From Strongylocentrotus droebachiensis (lineage: Eukaryota; Echinodermata; Echinoidea; Camarodonta; Strongylocentrotidae), in assembly GCA_035222895.1 (NCBI GenBank), contig JAVYIG010000172.1, forward strand, positions 682,001 to 746,000: DNA of 64,000 bases, written 5' to 3'. Positions 10,634 through 22,261 of the stretch are shown here, piece after piece; position 1 is the stretch's first letter; every line of letters starts with the position of its first letter. The notes beneath the pieces were generated by a model that was given only the letters and a program-made list of their open reading frames with translations, made no database searches and was not told the DNA's origin. Made by a program: the position numbers and the translations under genes.

Positions 10634-11942
10634 TAATGTATTCATAACATTCCGTCGTATTTGTGACAGTGCTCTAGTGCTCTATATACAGGTCATACAT
10701 GAAGACGGGAGCAAAGTACAGGACGATCTCGGTTGAGTGAATTCTACCGTCGTTTTTGTTAAAGCACTGTCGTGTGTGTTAAAGCGCCATAGTGTCAAGT
10801 TATAAAACCTCTGATATCATTTGACGGATGGGGGAGTAACTTTGATTATTGGTAATGTATGACATTGGCGGTTGACGCCTTGTTTTCATGGATGTTCAGC
10901 TACTCCTAGGGTTGATTTGGGAGGCGGGAGATTCAAAGGCCAATCATAGACTTAAGGGGGGGATGTGGAAATTATCCCCCTCCCCCCTAAAAAAAACACG
11001 AAAAAAACACGAAAAAAACACGGAAGAAACGAGGAAAAAAACAACGAAAAAAAAAAAAAAAAAAAAAAAACAATTACTCACCAGTTACAGCAGAATTTAC
11101 ACAAATAATTACCATATGATTGCTTCAAAGATCCCGGAATCTTTTGGAGAAAAAAGTTTCTAATGATTTGTTTTCATGTAGGTGCACAAGAGTACATACA
11201 TTGTAAAACGCATCTTCAAACGGGCCACTTGTGCAGCCTTTTTCTGTGGTTGATTTCTTTTCGATTTTCATTAACACTTTAATTTGTGATAAAAGCTAGT
11301 TATTTGGGCTACACAAATAGGTGGGTGTACCCTGCCTTATCGTGTTTTGAGTGAAAGACTTTTTGATTTTTGAATTCATCCTTTTAGGCTGTTTATTCGT
11401 ATAACGATTAAGGGGTAATGAGTTAAATGTTCTATGTTATCTATACGTACTAGCCTCTAAGATCAGTAAGTTATTCGAGAAAAAAAAATCATCGCCACTT
11501 CATTCCTTTTGGTAGCATTTGAATTAATGTGGACTTAATACAAGAAATACCCGCCGGTTCTAGTCCGTCATGGGTAAAGCGTTCAGAAAAAAATCGAAGA
11601 AAATATAATCATGAAACACAAACATACAGATAATGGTAGAATGTTGGAAAGAAAGCGAAAAAAAAACATCCTTTTCATTTCATATATTCCATGTTTTTAT
11701 GTTTATGATATTAGTTTCAACAAGTATTTGTATATATTGAGCTATTTCTACAGTTGTCAACGGACCCCTTCAGCCCGAGCTTCTGGTCAGTTTGTTTATT
11801 CTTTAATGACATTTTTAAAAAGTGAATAAATTGTTATGTAATGAAATATAAAAAAAGTGAATGAATTGTTATTTCAGAAAAGTGGTAAATATTCCGCAGG
11901 TGCAGAAGATAGATACCCAGTCCCCCACCCACAAGCACTGAG
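10634..11942. repeat. block-1 flank beyond type II
   Basis: Matches the same flank in blocks 3 and 4 (about 41630-42660 and 49830-51110) and partly block 2 (26760-27300). Landmarks are CATTTGACGGATGGG, GATTGCTTCAAAGA and CATGAAACACAAACATA. An A-rich tract lies at 10990-11070. No gene is supported. Confidence 0.7.
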
Positions 11943-13640
11943 CAGGCGCGGATCCAGGATTTCTTAGGGGGGGGGGGGGGGCAAATTTGAAATTATGCGA
12001 GCCAAATATTTGTACGTAAGGGTGACACCGGCAGTGGCAAAACGTTAGGGGGGGGGGGGTAGACAAAAAAAAAATCCCCATCCGCCCACTTTTACAGGCC
12101 CCGCAGAACGTTTCTCGGCGGGGGTCAAGGAGTGGAGCCCCCAGAAGCTCAGGGGGTAAAGGCATTTAATTACTGTCAGATGAGCATATTTGTATACCTT
12201 ATTTGTGACACTGTCAGGTCATGAATTGACGTGAGGTCCAGGGGGCGTAGCCACCAGAAGCTCAGTGGTTTTAAAAATTAAATTACCTTCAGATGAACAT
12301 ATTTTGATACCTTATTTGTGACACTGGCAGGTCACGAGTTGACGTGGGGTCCAGAGGGCGGAGCCCCGGAATCTCAGGGGTTTCGGGCAATAAATTACGT
12401 TCAGATGAGCATATTTTGATACCTTATTTGTGATACTGACAGAACCCCGCCCCCCCCCCCCCCCCACACTCAGTGTTATTTAGGGTACGCATATGCGCGT
12501 TCCCTCCTTTTGAAAACACCCCCACCCCTTAAGTCCGGGCCGAATTTTTGTGTACTACGAGCCGGACTTTGGTGCGTGAAAAAAACCTTTACCGGACATT
12601 TTAGGAACACGCATGGTATCCCTCCATTCACAGAGAGGGGGGGGGGGGGAGGGGGCTGGACACAAATTGGTGTTTGGTCCAGGGGGTTTTGTACATTAAA
12701 TTATCGTCAGATGAGCATATTTTATACCTTATTTGTGACACTGGCAGGTCATGAATTGGCGTGGGGTCCAGTGGGCGGAGCCCCCGAAAGCTCGGGGGTT
12801 TTTGGCAATAAATTACGGTCAGATGAGCAAATTGTTATACGTTATTTGTGACACCGGCAGGTCACGAATTGGCGTGGGGTCCAGGAGGTGGAGGCTCAGG
12901 GGTGTTAGGCAATATATTACGGTCAGATGAGCATCCAGGGGCCCGCCTTAGGGCCATTGGTTGGGTTCGGGGGGGCAGAGCCCCGAAATCTCAGGGCTTT
13001 AGGCAATTAATTACGTCAGATGAGCATAATTATACCTTATTTGTGACACTGGCAGGTCACTCATTGGCGTGGGGTTGAGGCGACGGAGCCCCCTGAAGCT
13101 CAGGGGTTTTAGGCATTTTATAGCGATCAGACAAGCATGCAGGAGCCCGCCTTAGGGCCCTTGATGGGGTCGAGGGGGTGGAGCTCCGGAAACTTAGGGG
13201 TTTTAAGCATTTAATTACGGTCAGATGAACATATTTTGATACCTTATTTGTGACACTGGCAGGACACTTAATGGCGTGAGGTCCAGGGGGCCGAGACCCC
13301 AGAAGCTCAGGGGTTTTAAACATTAAATTACCGTCAGATTAGCATCTGGCCGTCAGCCTTAGGGCCCTAGCTGGGGTCCAGGGGCAGAGCCACCGGAAGC
13401 CAAGGGGTTTTAGGCATTTAATTACAGTCAGATGAGCATATTTTGATACCTTTTTTGTGGTGCTGGTAGGTCACTAATTGGTGTGGGGTCCAGGGGGCGT
13501 AGCCCCAAAGAGCTCAGGGGTTTAAGGCATTAAATTACCATCAGATGAGCATCCAGGTGCCTGATTTTGGGCCCTAGGTGAAATCCAGGGGCAGAGCCCC
13601 TGGAAGCTCAAGGGTTTTAAGGCATTTACTCACGGTTCAG
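11943..13640. mobile_element. truncated hAT-like element with expanded 120-bp satellite array
   Basis: The left end CAGGCGCGGATCCAGG at 11943 and the next 100 bp match the element at 3590. It interrupts block flank that continues elsewhere as GCACTGAG then CTCTATTTAGATTG (51098-51120). About a dozen imperfect units follow (TGATACCTTATTTGTGACAC, CAGGGGGCGGAGCCCC, AGCTCAGGGG). No matching right end or target duplication is found, so the element looks truncated or rearranged. Confidence 0.65.
12440..12662. repeat. C-run/G-run bounded repeat nested in the satellite
   Basis: Begins with a C-run and CACTCAGTGTTATTTAGGGT and ends in a G-run. Relatives lie at about 17083-17310 and 32150-32395 (shared: GTTCCCTCCTTTTGAAAACA, TACGAGCCGGAC, GGTGCGTGAAAA). 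It splits the 120-bp array, so it inserted later or is a variant unit. Confidence 0.6.
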
Positions 13641-14448
13641 ATTCCGTCCGCCAAATGACTTTTTGGTTTCCTCTCTTCAAATTAATAATCACTCATGCGT
13701 GAAATATGCATCATATGAGTTGCATCAAATGAAAGAGGATCTCAGCTTTCTAAATCTGTGTCATGTATTAATTATAAATAATTTATGATAAAACATCTAT
13801 AATGCCCGGTGTCGTTTTTTCTGGGTCGCACTGTATAATGTCAGTCATGTACTCACAAGCGGTCGTGTCGATAAACCAATTGTTAGCTTACATTCGAGAG
13901 ATACAAACACAAATATTATGGATCAGGATAAAATTGAGGCTGTGAGAAAGCAAGGATATCTTGGCTGCGGATGGGGTGGGGTTAGCGCTTCTCTGTGGTA
14001 GGGGGGGGGGGGCAGGCATCACAATGGGTTCGGAAGGAGAGAGACATGGCATTGTGACATCGCTTTTGCCAAAATTATGTCAGCCTTTCCTATTGCATGT
14101 TGATCGAAGAAAAGCCTCGTAAAATTTATATTTAAAAAAAAGGAATAGAATTGCAATTAATTGCATTACAGATATAAGGATGAGGAATTCGGGCATCTTG
14201 CTGCCGAATGTAAGGATGTTCTACCACTCACTGCACGAGTATGAAGATATTCGGGCATTTCGGTCCATGAAAGCAACATATTTCAAAACATTTGCAACCG
14301 AGCAAAGCATGTGAGGAAAAAATAACACTTTTATCGGGTGAAAATGTTAATTGGTCATCAAAGTATTCTATACAAGATATACAAATGTAAGATAGATGGT
14401 TGCTCGACTATCGAGTGGAGATGAAATAACTACCGGCCTCATATGTCC
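13641..14448. other. non-coding block flank
   Basis: From about 13830 it matches 42975-43450 and partly 27300-27790 (landmarks CAATTGTTAGCTTACATTCG, GCATCTTGCTGCCGAAT, CGACCGAGCAAAGCATG). No gene is supported. Confidence 0.6.
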
Positions 14449-14655
14449 GTCAACATCATCATCATCATAATCACCATAATCATCATTATCAAGGTCATCA
14501 TGATAATCAACATTGTAATCGTCACCAATTCACCATCATTATCATCATAATCACTATCATTTCTATCGTAATATCCATCATCATAATAATGATAATTATC
14601 AACATCATAATCATCATTACCACCATCATAACCATCACTATCGTCAACCATCAGG
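14449..14655. repeat. ATC/ATA trinucleotide-rich microsatellite
   Basis: Imperfect CATCATCAT/ATAATC tract. Counterparts are at 27843-28035 and 43557-43812 in the other blocks. Asp- or Met/Ile-rich frames through it are compositional. Confidence 0.9.
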
Positions 14656-16210
14656 ATCATCCACATAGTGCGCTGATCAGTCGTAGTAATATCAGGGCTT
14701 TGACATTTTCTCAGGTATATGGTATCTGTTTCACCGTTAGATTAACAGTGTTAATCGCTGGCTGAACTTCCAAAAACTTCATGAATTGCGCGGGCAGCTC
14801 GTACTTTTTCAGTCTGAATTTTTGTAAGAGGAGTTATGGAACCACTCGTTGTTATTATTTTTTTTCTTTCTGCAAATCCCCTTCGTTTCTTTTGATTTGA
14901 CCGCGTTACCCTGACACCTATACAATTAATACGTGATCCTTGAAAGCATTCTTTACATATTGATAACGGTTAGTGAAAAGGTGTACAAAAGACAGGTTTC
15001 AGGAATTGCACTTACCCCATTCAAGTACACAATTTTCTCTTAATCCGCTAGTTTATACTGGACCCAGATTTTGGAACTCATTTGATTGTAAAAGCATCAA
15101 ACATTATCTGACTAACAACTTTTAAACATATAGTTTAAAGTAACAGGTTTTTAAGAAATTTTAATAATTATGTTTATTCTTGACAACTTTTAATTATGTT
15201 GATACCATTGATCGATTGTACTGTGTGGAGGGGTGCGTGGGTTCAAACGGGAGTGTGCGGTTGATGTGTGTATATAATATGTGTGTAATCACTTGATGAA
15301 GAAGTAAGGTACGTCGAAAATTCGTGACCAAATAAAAACTTTTCGATTCAATTATGAAACCTCTCTTCTTCATCATTTTTTTAAATAATGTGAGGTGGTC
15401 GAGGACTCGAAATAAACGACAAGCAGATCCTGTTAGAGGGACAAGCAAAGAGTCTTTTTATTAGTAGTAACCAGTAACTGACAAATTACATATCACATAA
15501 TGATGCTGATAATCATGAAATCATGCATTTCCCATACATGTCATTTTATCAAATATAAAACGAGCATGTGACCTCTATATCACTACTTAATTCTTGTTCA
15601 ATAAACTTTACCTTTAACCTGTACATTGTAATATTAAGACAATGCAAATATCCAAACAACATAAACTTAAATAGGTCCAACTTGGTTCCCCCTTTTCAAA
15701 GTAAGCACATATTATAAAATGAACAATGAAACTAACAATATCATAACAATGGAACAGAAACATTGATAAATCCTGGAAACTATGAATCTCTTTAGATCTG
15801 CATCAAATACAACTTTCATCAACCACTCATATCCAAATTTGTATCTTCCATACTTTTCTTACTTCCAAAGAAACTCCAATGATCTCCTGGTCTAACCCTA
15901 AACACTGATCTTACTCCTATTATTCCATATCAATTTAACATGTAACAATATTCTTTTACAGCAATCTCCAAATTGAAAAATATGGTTTACAATGATAGAG
16001 GGCGCTAGAAACCCTGTGATGGCTAAATAGTCAGACAAAGTTCAATCATCACTGTTTGATGTGCCATAATTAATATCCCCTTAGCAACCAAAATACAAAC
16101 AACATGCAAACTTGCAAAGCTTTTAAACACTTAACTTCTATCATAAGCACTTCTTTTCTATGCTCCCTATAATTCTCACCGACCTGGTTCCTGAACCAAT
16201 ACCTATACTC
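14656..16210. repeat. segmental duplication with 28040-29780
   Basis: Nearly co-linear with block 2. Landmarks are TTAACAGTGTTAATCGCTGG, TTGATACCATTGATCGATTG, AGTAACCAGTAACTGACAAA and AATGATAGAGGGCGCTAG. Block 2 has about 175 extra bases near 28980-29155. No gene is seen. Confidence 0.8.
15285..15350 (+). other. possible Penelope-like or ribozyme-like 3' signature
   Basis: TTGATGAAG, a short spacer, CGTCGAAAATTCGTGACC and then AATAAAAACTTTT. The order GATGA...CGAAA...CGT followed by a poly(A) signal resembles the decayed hammerhead-type ends of Penelope-like retroelements. The copy at 28710-28770 is nearly identical, and a more decayed one lies at about 44390. The pairing is imperfect, so this is tentative. 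Confidence 0.25.
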
Positions 16211-16384
16211 CAGGGCTGTCAACTTTGGAAAACTGCTTCGAGGGAGATCGTATGCAATTCATTTTGGCTCAACGGGGGATGGGGCGGGGGGGGGGGGGTG
16301 AAAAAGAAATTGCTCACTACCTCCCCCCCCCCCCCCCCCCCCCCCCCGCTGAATAACATAATTGCATACGATACGCTGGTTCAT

Positions 16385-16655
16385 TTCCGAGGTGTCGTGG
16401 ATGAGTGGATACGTGGCCGGACTGTCGATCACAAGGTCGAGCACTAATGTCCTTTGGCAAGACATTGATCTACATTTGCCACTCTCCACTCAGGTGTTAA
16501 ATGGGTACCGGTAGGAAATAATTCTTTAAAATGCTGTGAGCGTCGAAATCGGCAGCCTAGCATAGCCGTGTAATGTTGGAGCGCCTTGAGGACCTTGTAA
16601 GGTCGATACGTGCGCTATATAAGAATCCATAATATTATTATTATTATTTTACCCG
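16385..16655 (+). mobile_element. tRNA-derived SINE (nested)
   Basis: A box-A-like TGGATGAGTGG and a decayed box B (GGTCGAGCAC) are followed by an unrelated body. The 3' end has GTGCGCTATATAAGAATCC and an ATT repeat. A GCGCTATATAA end with an ATT tail is typical of many SINEs of marine deuterostomes. It lies inside the element at 16211-16926. Confidence 0.6.
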
Positions 16656-16918
16656 TTTGGCGGGAGGTTTTTTCATACACCGGGAGATTGCGGGAGAACG
16701 GGGGGAAGGGCGTGGTGGCGGGAGTCTCCCGCTACCAGCTGGTAGGACGGCGGGAGAATGAACGTGGTGGCGAAAAAATTTGCTCACTACCTTATACGAT
16801 AGGGTACGATGTTTCATTTTACACGTTTGGCGGGAGGTGTTTTCATAAACCGGGAGATTGCGGGAGAGCGGGAGGAAGGGCGTGGTGCCGGGAGTCTCCC
16901 GCTACGAGCGGGAGGGTT
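16655..16918. repeat. two tandem GGGAG-rich units
   Basis: Each unit (about 16655-16735 and 16817-16918) contains GTTTGGCGGGAGG, CCGGGAGATTGCGGGAGA and GGGAGTCTCCCGCTAC. GGGAGTCTCCCG is a short palindrome. Confidence 0.7.
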
Positions 16919-16926
16919 GACAGCCC

Positions 16927-17569
16927 ATCACATAAATTAGAGCGTTACCCTGGTCCTGGGACCAGATACAACATTAGCGCGCACGCACTACACCCAATTT
17001 TGATACCGCATTCAACTACTAGTAATAAGTGTACATAACCATGTACTACAATGTAAATGCATATAACAAATCATAACGTTAACCCGACCCCCCCCCCCCC
17101 ACTCAGTTTTATTTAGGGTAGCCTACGCGTATTCGTGTTCCCTCCTTTTGAAAACACCCCCTAAGTCCGGTGTGTAAAGTCGATACGGGCCGGATTTTTG
17201 TGTACTACGAGCCGGACATTGGTGCGTGAAAAGTAGGCCTACCCCTTTATCGGACATTTTGGGAACACGGAAGTGGTCCCTCCGACCCCAGAGTGAGGGG
17301 GTCGGGAACGCTAAGCATTACAAATTTTAACATTAAAACCTCGCTTTCGATATAATCATATCAACCCACATGATTCGTCAAAATAATCACCGAAATCGTT
17401 CTGACACAATTCACATATGTACATAACAAATATTTAGCATAACAATATAAATATTAAATACTAATCATAACAGTTTTTCAAGATTGGTCAACTCACCTGT
17501 AAAAGGGACAAGCAAAGAGTGCCGGCTTGTCTCAGCTCTCCACCCTCTACAGGTGACACACTGACAACT
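16927..17569. repeat. block-1 flank duplicated at 29785-32640
   Basis: Matches block 2 on both sides of the hAT-like insertion there. 16930-17060 matches 29790-29934 and 17062-17569 matches 32136-32650. 17083-17310 is a member of the C-run-bounded repeat family. It supplies the empty site for the element at 29935-32127. Confidence 0.8.
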
Positions 17570-17790
17570 AAATCTAGTCCATCTCATGCTCGACTATGAT
17601 AAAACTAGTCCCCCGGGTTAGTTGAGCACTATGGACTAGTTTTAGAATTTCAATATACACAATACGTATTGTAAACGTTGCCCATCCTGCTCGACTACCT
17701 CAAAACTAGTCCACTATTATGGACTAACGAGGAATGATGAGCTGGACTAGTTTTACAAAACACAACCTGGAACTAGTCGTATGCGCTGTG
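17570..17790. repeat. ACTAGTCC palindromic repeat cluster
   Basis: Many copies of CTAGTCC/GGACTAG with ATGGACTA and GCTCGACTA lie in both orientations. The paralog at 32650-32965 has more copies. The function is unknown. It could be the core of a short palindromic element. Confidence 0.65.
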
Positions 17791-17794
17791 GCTT

Positions 17795-17970
17795 TTAATA
17801 GCATTCATGCCGTGACGCGCACAGCTAGTGCACGTCACGATCACGTGTGCACAGAAACTTGAATTTGGCGGCATCTGTGAGATAGATCTCAAGCGCGAAA
17901 TCTAGTCAAGTTCATGCGGCCTGCCTGATCTGTCTTCATTCCGGTGCGTGTTTGCCACATTTGGTAAGTA
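17795..17970 (+). promoter_or_regulatory. possible promoter/first exon ending in a splice donor
   Basis: A locally GC-richer stretch contains a CACGTG E-box (ATCACGTGTGCAC), GAATTTGGCGGC and a strong donor TTTG|GTAAGTAG at about 17963. The copy at 33030-33190 keeps both the E-box and GGTAAATAG. It points away from the receptor genes, so it may belong to a non-coding transcript or a transposon. Weak support. Confidence 0.25.
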
Positions 17971-18570
17971 GTTCTAGATTTATTTGGGGCTTTTTAAATC
18001 AAATTTACATGTGTATACTATGCTATGGCCTATATATAGATCTGTGTGCACCGAACTTGAGAAGGTTCTGAATTTATGAGTAGAAAGCATAACAAATGTA
18101 GGCCTATAGGCCCTAGGTTTATGTTGGGCCTTGCATGGGTCTAAAAATCTACTCGTCTATTAACGGTCTAACTCAGTCTAAGTATAGTAGCTATTTGATA
18201 GATGATTTTATGAAATTAATTCATGTTTTTCATTTTGATGAGGCCTTACCATTGACCATGTTGTACCATATGCTTACTATTCTAAATGAAGAAAAAAAAA
18301 GTTTCTTAAGTTTTCTTCACTACATCGTAAATAATTCAATTATTCAAACGATTGTCCGTAAGACAATCTGATGTTACATCATTGCTCATTAGCAATATCG
18401 CTTTATATATTTGTTACCGAGTTGGATCGAATATGCATCAGTTTCTTTCTTTCAGGAGGGTCGGGTAGGTCAGTAGTTCTAATAATGAATGTGACAACTG
18501 TAGAACATAATAATGCGAACTTTAGAGGCTACATCTAAAGATCGATACATATTACTGCATTGATTAATGT
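17971..18570. other. non-coding, start of block 2
   Basis: The shared block start lies near 18185 (AGTAGCTATTTGA then GGCCTTACCATTGACCATG), matching 33378 and 45205. No gene is seen. Confidence 0.55.
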
Positions 18571-18950
18571 TCATTTCCGGCACCGAAGTATCTTCAGGAT
18601 GGTCTGCCGAATGAGAGGTTGGGCCATGGCATATGCCATCGGATTAATCAAGCTGTTACTGTATGATATCCAGCGAGTTATTTCACGGTATTTATCATTA
18701 AGATTGGTGATGTTGTCAACAGAACTGATAAACTTGATAAGATTCACAATGTTGGGTAACCACGTGAATGATAAAAGTCAAGGTCCACAGTGCTTTTTGC
18801 ACCAAAGAATCAGTACAAGGAGAACAGATACGCTGAACTTAGGTTCACGAATATTTTGCATTTTGCCAAACGAAAAGTTTAATGAATTTTTCAATACACC
18901 ATGTCACCATCTGCCATGTCTGTTAAAGTTAACTTGCCATGCACCTCCAT
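18571..18950 (-). pseudogene. type III GPCR, internally deleted
   Basis: The start (ATG at 18950) and N-terminal sequence up to early TM1 are joined directly to TM6-TM7 (RWISYSNSLINPMAYAMAQ-type sequence), ending in TGA at 18571. The junction falls near 18800, where CAGTGCTTTTTG meets CACCAAAGAATCAG. Compared with the copy at 45575-46832, about 870 bases covering TM1 to the third loop are missing. It cannot form a receptor. Confidence 0.88.
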
Positions 18951-19769
18951 AATAACACAATAACAACAATGTTATCAGTCACACGTCGAAAGAGCTTGTA
19001 ATCCAAGAAATCAAGAAGCACTAAACAACTGTATGAAACGACGCAGTATCAAATATCTTGTTTCTTGAATAAGATTCATTATCTATTAGCGCGTGCAGAA
19101 TGTAGTCCATTCCACATCACATAATTTTCTGAAATGAAACGAAACAGCTCTATCTCTATGTACACCGTAGTCATTCATGTTTCAGCTGTTTGAATACACC
19201 ATCCTCTTTGTTCATTAAAGCATCTCTCTGTCGTCTAAAAGCATTATCGAGAGGACATGAGAGCCTATCAAGTCGTATTTCCAATGAAATGAATTGATTT
19301 CTTAGTTATTACATCCAAATAAAAATGTGTACAGACAGGCTAGGCATAGACACGCAAAGTGTGTTTATGAGTACGAAACAAAGCTCGGTTCACGAACAGC
19401 GGTATCATAATTCTTGACAACCAAAAAAGGCTCCGCCATCGTAAGTAGTGACAAATATATTATGTCAGTAAATGAATGTGAATATTGCCACTGCAGAATT
19501 TGTAAGAGGTTTAAAGGCATACAACCGTTCCAGGGGGGGGGGGGTTGCTTCCTATTATTTGCTAAACATGCTCCATCCCCATAACAACAGCAAACGATGG
19601 TGACAACGACCACTACAACAGCAGAAAAAAAGATTTTAAAAGAGATGAGTTTTCAGGCAGGGGGAGGGGAGGGGTGATTTAGATTTCCATTACACTGCGA
19701 CAAAATAAATGAAAGATATAACCGTAAATAAAGAATTCGTTTCTGTTAATTCATTCATTATACTGAAGC
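18951..19769. other. spacer between type III and type I genes (block 2)
   Basis: Duplicated in the other blocks (compare 36333-36933, 46833-47399, 7250-8626). A G-run lies at 19535-19546. This spacer lacks the TTAA-type MITE of block 1. No gene is seen. Confidence 0.6.
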
Positions 19770-21116
19770 TTATATTTTGAATAATTTACATTTTCTGCAA
19801 CACAGAATATTTACAACGGTGTCTCGAATGATAGGTTGAGCCATAGCATAAGCCAATGGGTTGATCAAGCTGTTGCTGTATGATATCCAGCGACCTACTT
19901 CTTGCACATTCAAAACACTTTTGATAACGTCATAGAGCCAAGAAGACGTAGAATATATCGTGACGACCAAAGCAATTGGCAACCAGGTAACAGCAAAAGC
20001 GAGGATTAAGAAGGTTAAAGTCTTCATTGCTTTTCGACCTACTTGTGTTGATTCCTTCTGGGACTTCTTGGAGACGTTGTATCTGAATGTTGACTGACTT
20101 TCATTTATTTCTAAAACAAGGTCTTCGTTATCGCTTCTGAAATGATTTTGTACTGATCTTCCTTTACTACCATCAAGAAACGTACCGTCTCTTTTTGACT
20201 TACTAGTTGGTGGAGTAGAGTCCTTTGATACCTGCAATGAAATATTTGATACAACACTTGCTGTATCTCTCATGGCATCAAACGTAACACTGTTAGGACT
20301 GGATTTGCAATGGGATGGAGCATCATCATCATTTCTTTTACTTGCAGAATTGTTGATATTTTGGTCGTTGGCTTCTGTTTTCCCCTCGCTCGTCAAATGC
20401 TCTTTCTTCAAATTGAAGGCCAAACGCCTTTTGTAGACAGCCTTCACGCGAAAATAAATTCGTAGGTATAGCCCAGTAATTAGGAGAAATGGTAAAGCAA
20501 ATCTCAGGATGAATACGAATGTACCTGTCGTTTTGGTTAGAGAATAATTCGTTCTTAAAAAGCCCGAATCTGATAGTTCGCCACTTGGTTCTACGAAATC
20601 CCAGACACAAGTTATCGAGATCCATGTTCCAAAGGATAGGATCCACGTAAAGATGTTCACAATGGTAGCCTTGCGGATACTTTTACTTTGGAAATGTTTG
20701 ATAGGATAGAACGTGGCTATGTAACGATCAATGCAAATGACGACTAGACCGCACACAGATACACTGAGAATAGAGTTCTGAAATCCTAAAAACAACATAC
20801 CAAGCACCTGACCAAAGTCCCAACCATCATAGAGATTGACAGTCGCGCGGAGAGGCATACAGACTAGGCCAACGACGAAGTCTGCAATGGTTATGTTCAA
20901 GATATAATAATTGGGATAAGTCCCTAGTTTCTTCTCAACATAGAAGGCTGCTAGGATAAGTGCATTTGCAAAGACAGTCTAAGCAGACACCAGCAATAAA
21001 AGGAGGAATGTCGCATAGATTTTTGGTTCGTGTCTGTATCGAATATTACAGTCCGACAAATTGTAGGAGGTTTTGCATGCTCCATCGGTAAGAGAGAAGT
21101 TGTCTTGTATCTCCAT
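19770..21116 (-). pseudogene. type I GPCR with one nonsense codon in TM1
   Basis: Full-length match to the intact type I receptors, from ATG at 21116 to the stop after CRKCKLFKI. Codon 46 is TAG (20979-20981) where the paralogs have TTG (Leu) in TM1. Everything downstream is open and keeps DRY, TWLP and NPLAY. A single T-to-A change would explain it. It may be a young pseudogene, a segregating null allele or a sequencing error. Without readthrough no receptor is made. The TM3 Gly/Gln substitutions are the same as in its paralogs. Confidence 0.88.
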
Positions 21117-22261
21117 TATGGCAAGGAAAACCCGGATTCCTTCTCCAGAAGCTAATCCTCAGAATATTACGTCAAATGCGAGACTTTTCTAGAGGAACTC
21201 TCGTAATAGATAGCGCTGACCAGATTGGAATTGGATATTCGTTTCCCCAATCCTTACCTATGCAGATGATTTTCTCCAGTTCCCCCACATCCCTAGGTGT
21301 ATCTAATGAATGATGCATGGATGTAGGCGTGCGTCGACAGAATGGGATGTGACTTACTGTCATTTCACTAAAGTACATATTGATTGAATTCACTACTCTA
21401 CTTCTCAATATCACGACTCGTAGTATATTGCTCTTTAGTGAAAGGAATAACCCTTCGTCACGGGTCATCTGTCAGCACTGGGTATTATGTTTCCAAGAAA
21501 GGAAGAGATGTCGTTATTATTATTTTTAAGATATATTAATAAAAAGTAGGTGTGCTATATATAAGATGTAGTAGACAGGTACCAGATAGGATGTGATTCA
21601 TTCAATGTTTCAGCGTCCTTGGGAGAACTTTGATAAAACCTGGGTAAAAAAAACGTACTTTGTAGGCGCCTTGAAAATACCACTAGTACAACTACTTCCA
21701 CTACTACTATTATCATTATTTGATTACATTCTCTTTTTGTTATCCGTATTAAATAAATGGAAATTTGTTTAGTTTACATGCTTAGTACCGAATGAATATA
21801 TATAATAGACAAAAATGATGAGGCAATTAATGTTTGCGTATATAATCTAGAACAGAAAAATAGAAAATGGTGCACACGATTTATAGTTTCTCTGTCATTT
21901 TATCGATAAGTACTTTTGCTAGAATAAACAAACTCCACTTGAATAGAGATCAGAGATCAACAATACTGAACGAAAGAATCGAAGGAGATATTATCCAATG
22001 TTTCACATATGAATTATAAATCGTAGTTGTTCATTTATGTAGGCTATTGATGTAGTTAAGACGTTAATTGATGTATTATAGACGGTTATTATTTTAATGT
22101 ATATACAAGAGGATTTAATATTGAACGCGAACTCTTCCATAATACTCATCAACCCAATTTTAACACTTTCATAGGTTTCCTATTTGAAGCTATAACTGTA
22201 CAGCAAAAGTTGGGTTGTGGTTCATGAAATTATCGGAGCGGTCGCTTTGTGAGCTTATTCA
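21117..22261. other. spacer between type I and type II genes (block 2)
   Basis: Matches 38266-39756 in block 3: TTTCCCCAATCCTTACCTATGCAGAT-like, TATTGATTGAATTCACT, GTTTCCAAGAAAGGAAGAG, and TTCTCTGTCATTTTATCGATA. No open frame is supported. It contains the 5' flank of the type I gene and the 3' flank of the type II gene. Confidence 0.65.

Larger units (their letters stand above)
16211..16926. mobile_element. composite element with GGGCTGTCAAC ends
   Basis: The ends are inverted: GGGCTGTCAAC at 16213-16223 and GTTGACAGCCC at 16916-16926. The paralogous site in block 2 (about 29775-29795) has no insert. Inside are G- and C-runs, a tRNA-SINE-like segment and two copies of a GGGAG-rich unit. No clear target duplication is left and a few flanking bases seem lost. 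The end sequence is reminiscent of hAT-type non-autonomous elements. Confidence 0.55.

Noticed and set aside
20338-20646. About 100-residue frames inside type I genes (also 9654-9962, 47965-48207, 37730-37972)
   Set aside because: Shadow frames of the receptor. Their conservation is explained by the overlapping receptor coding sequence.
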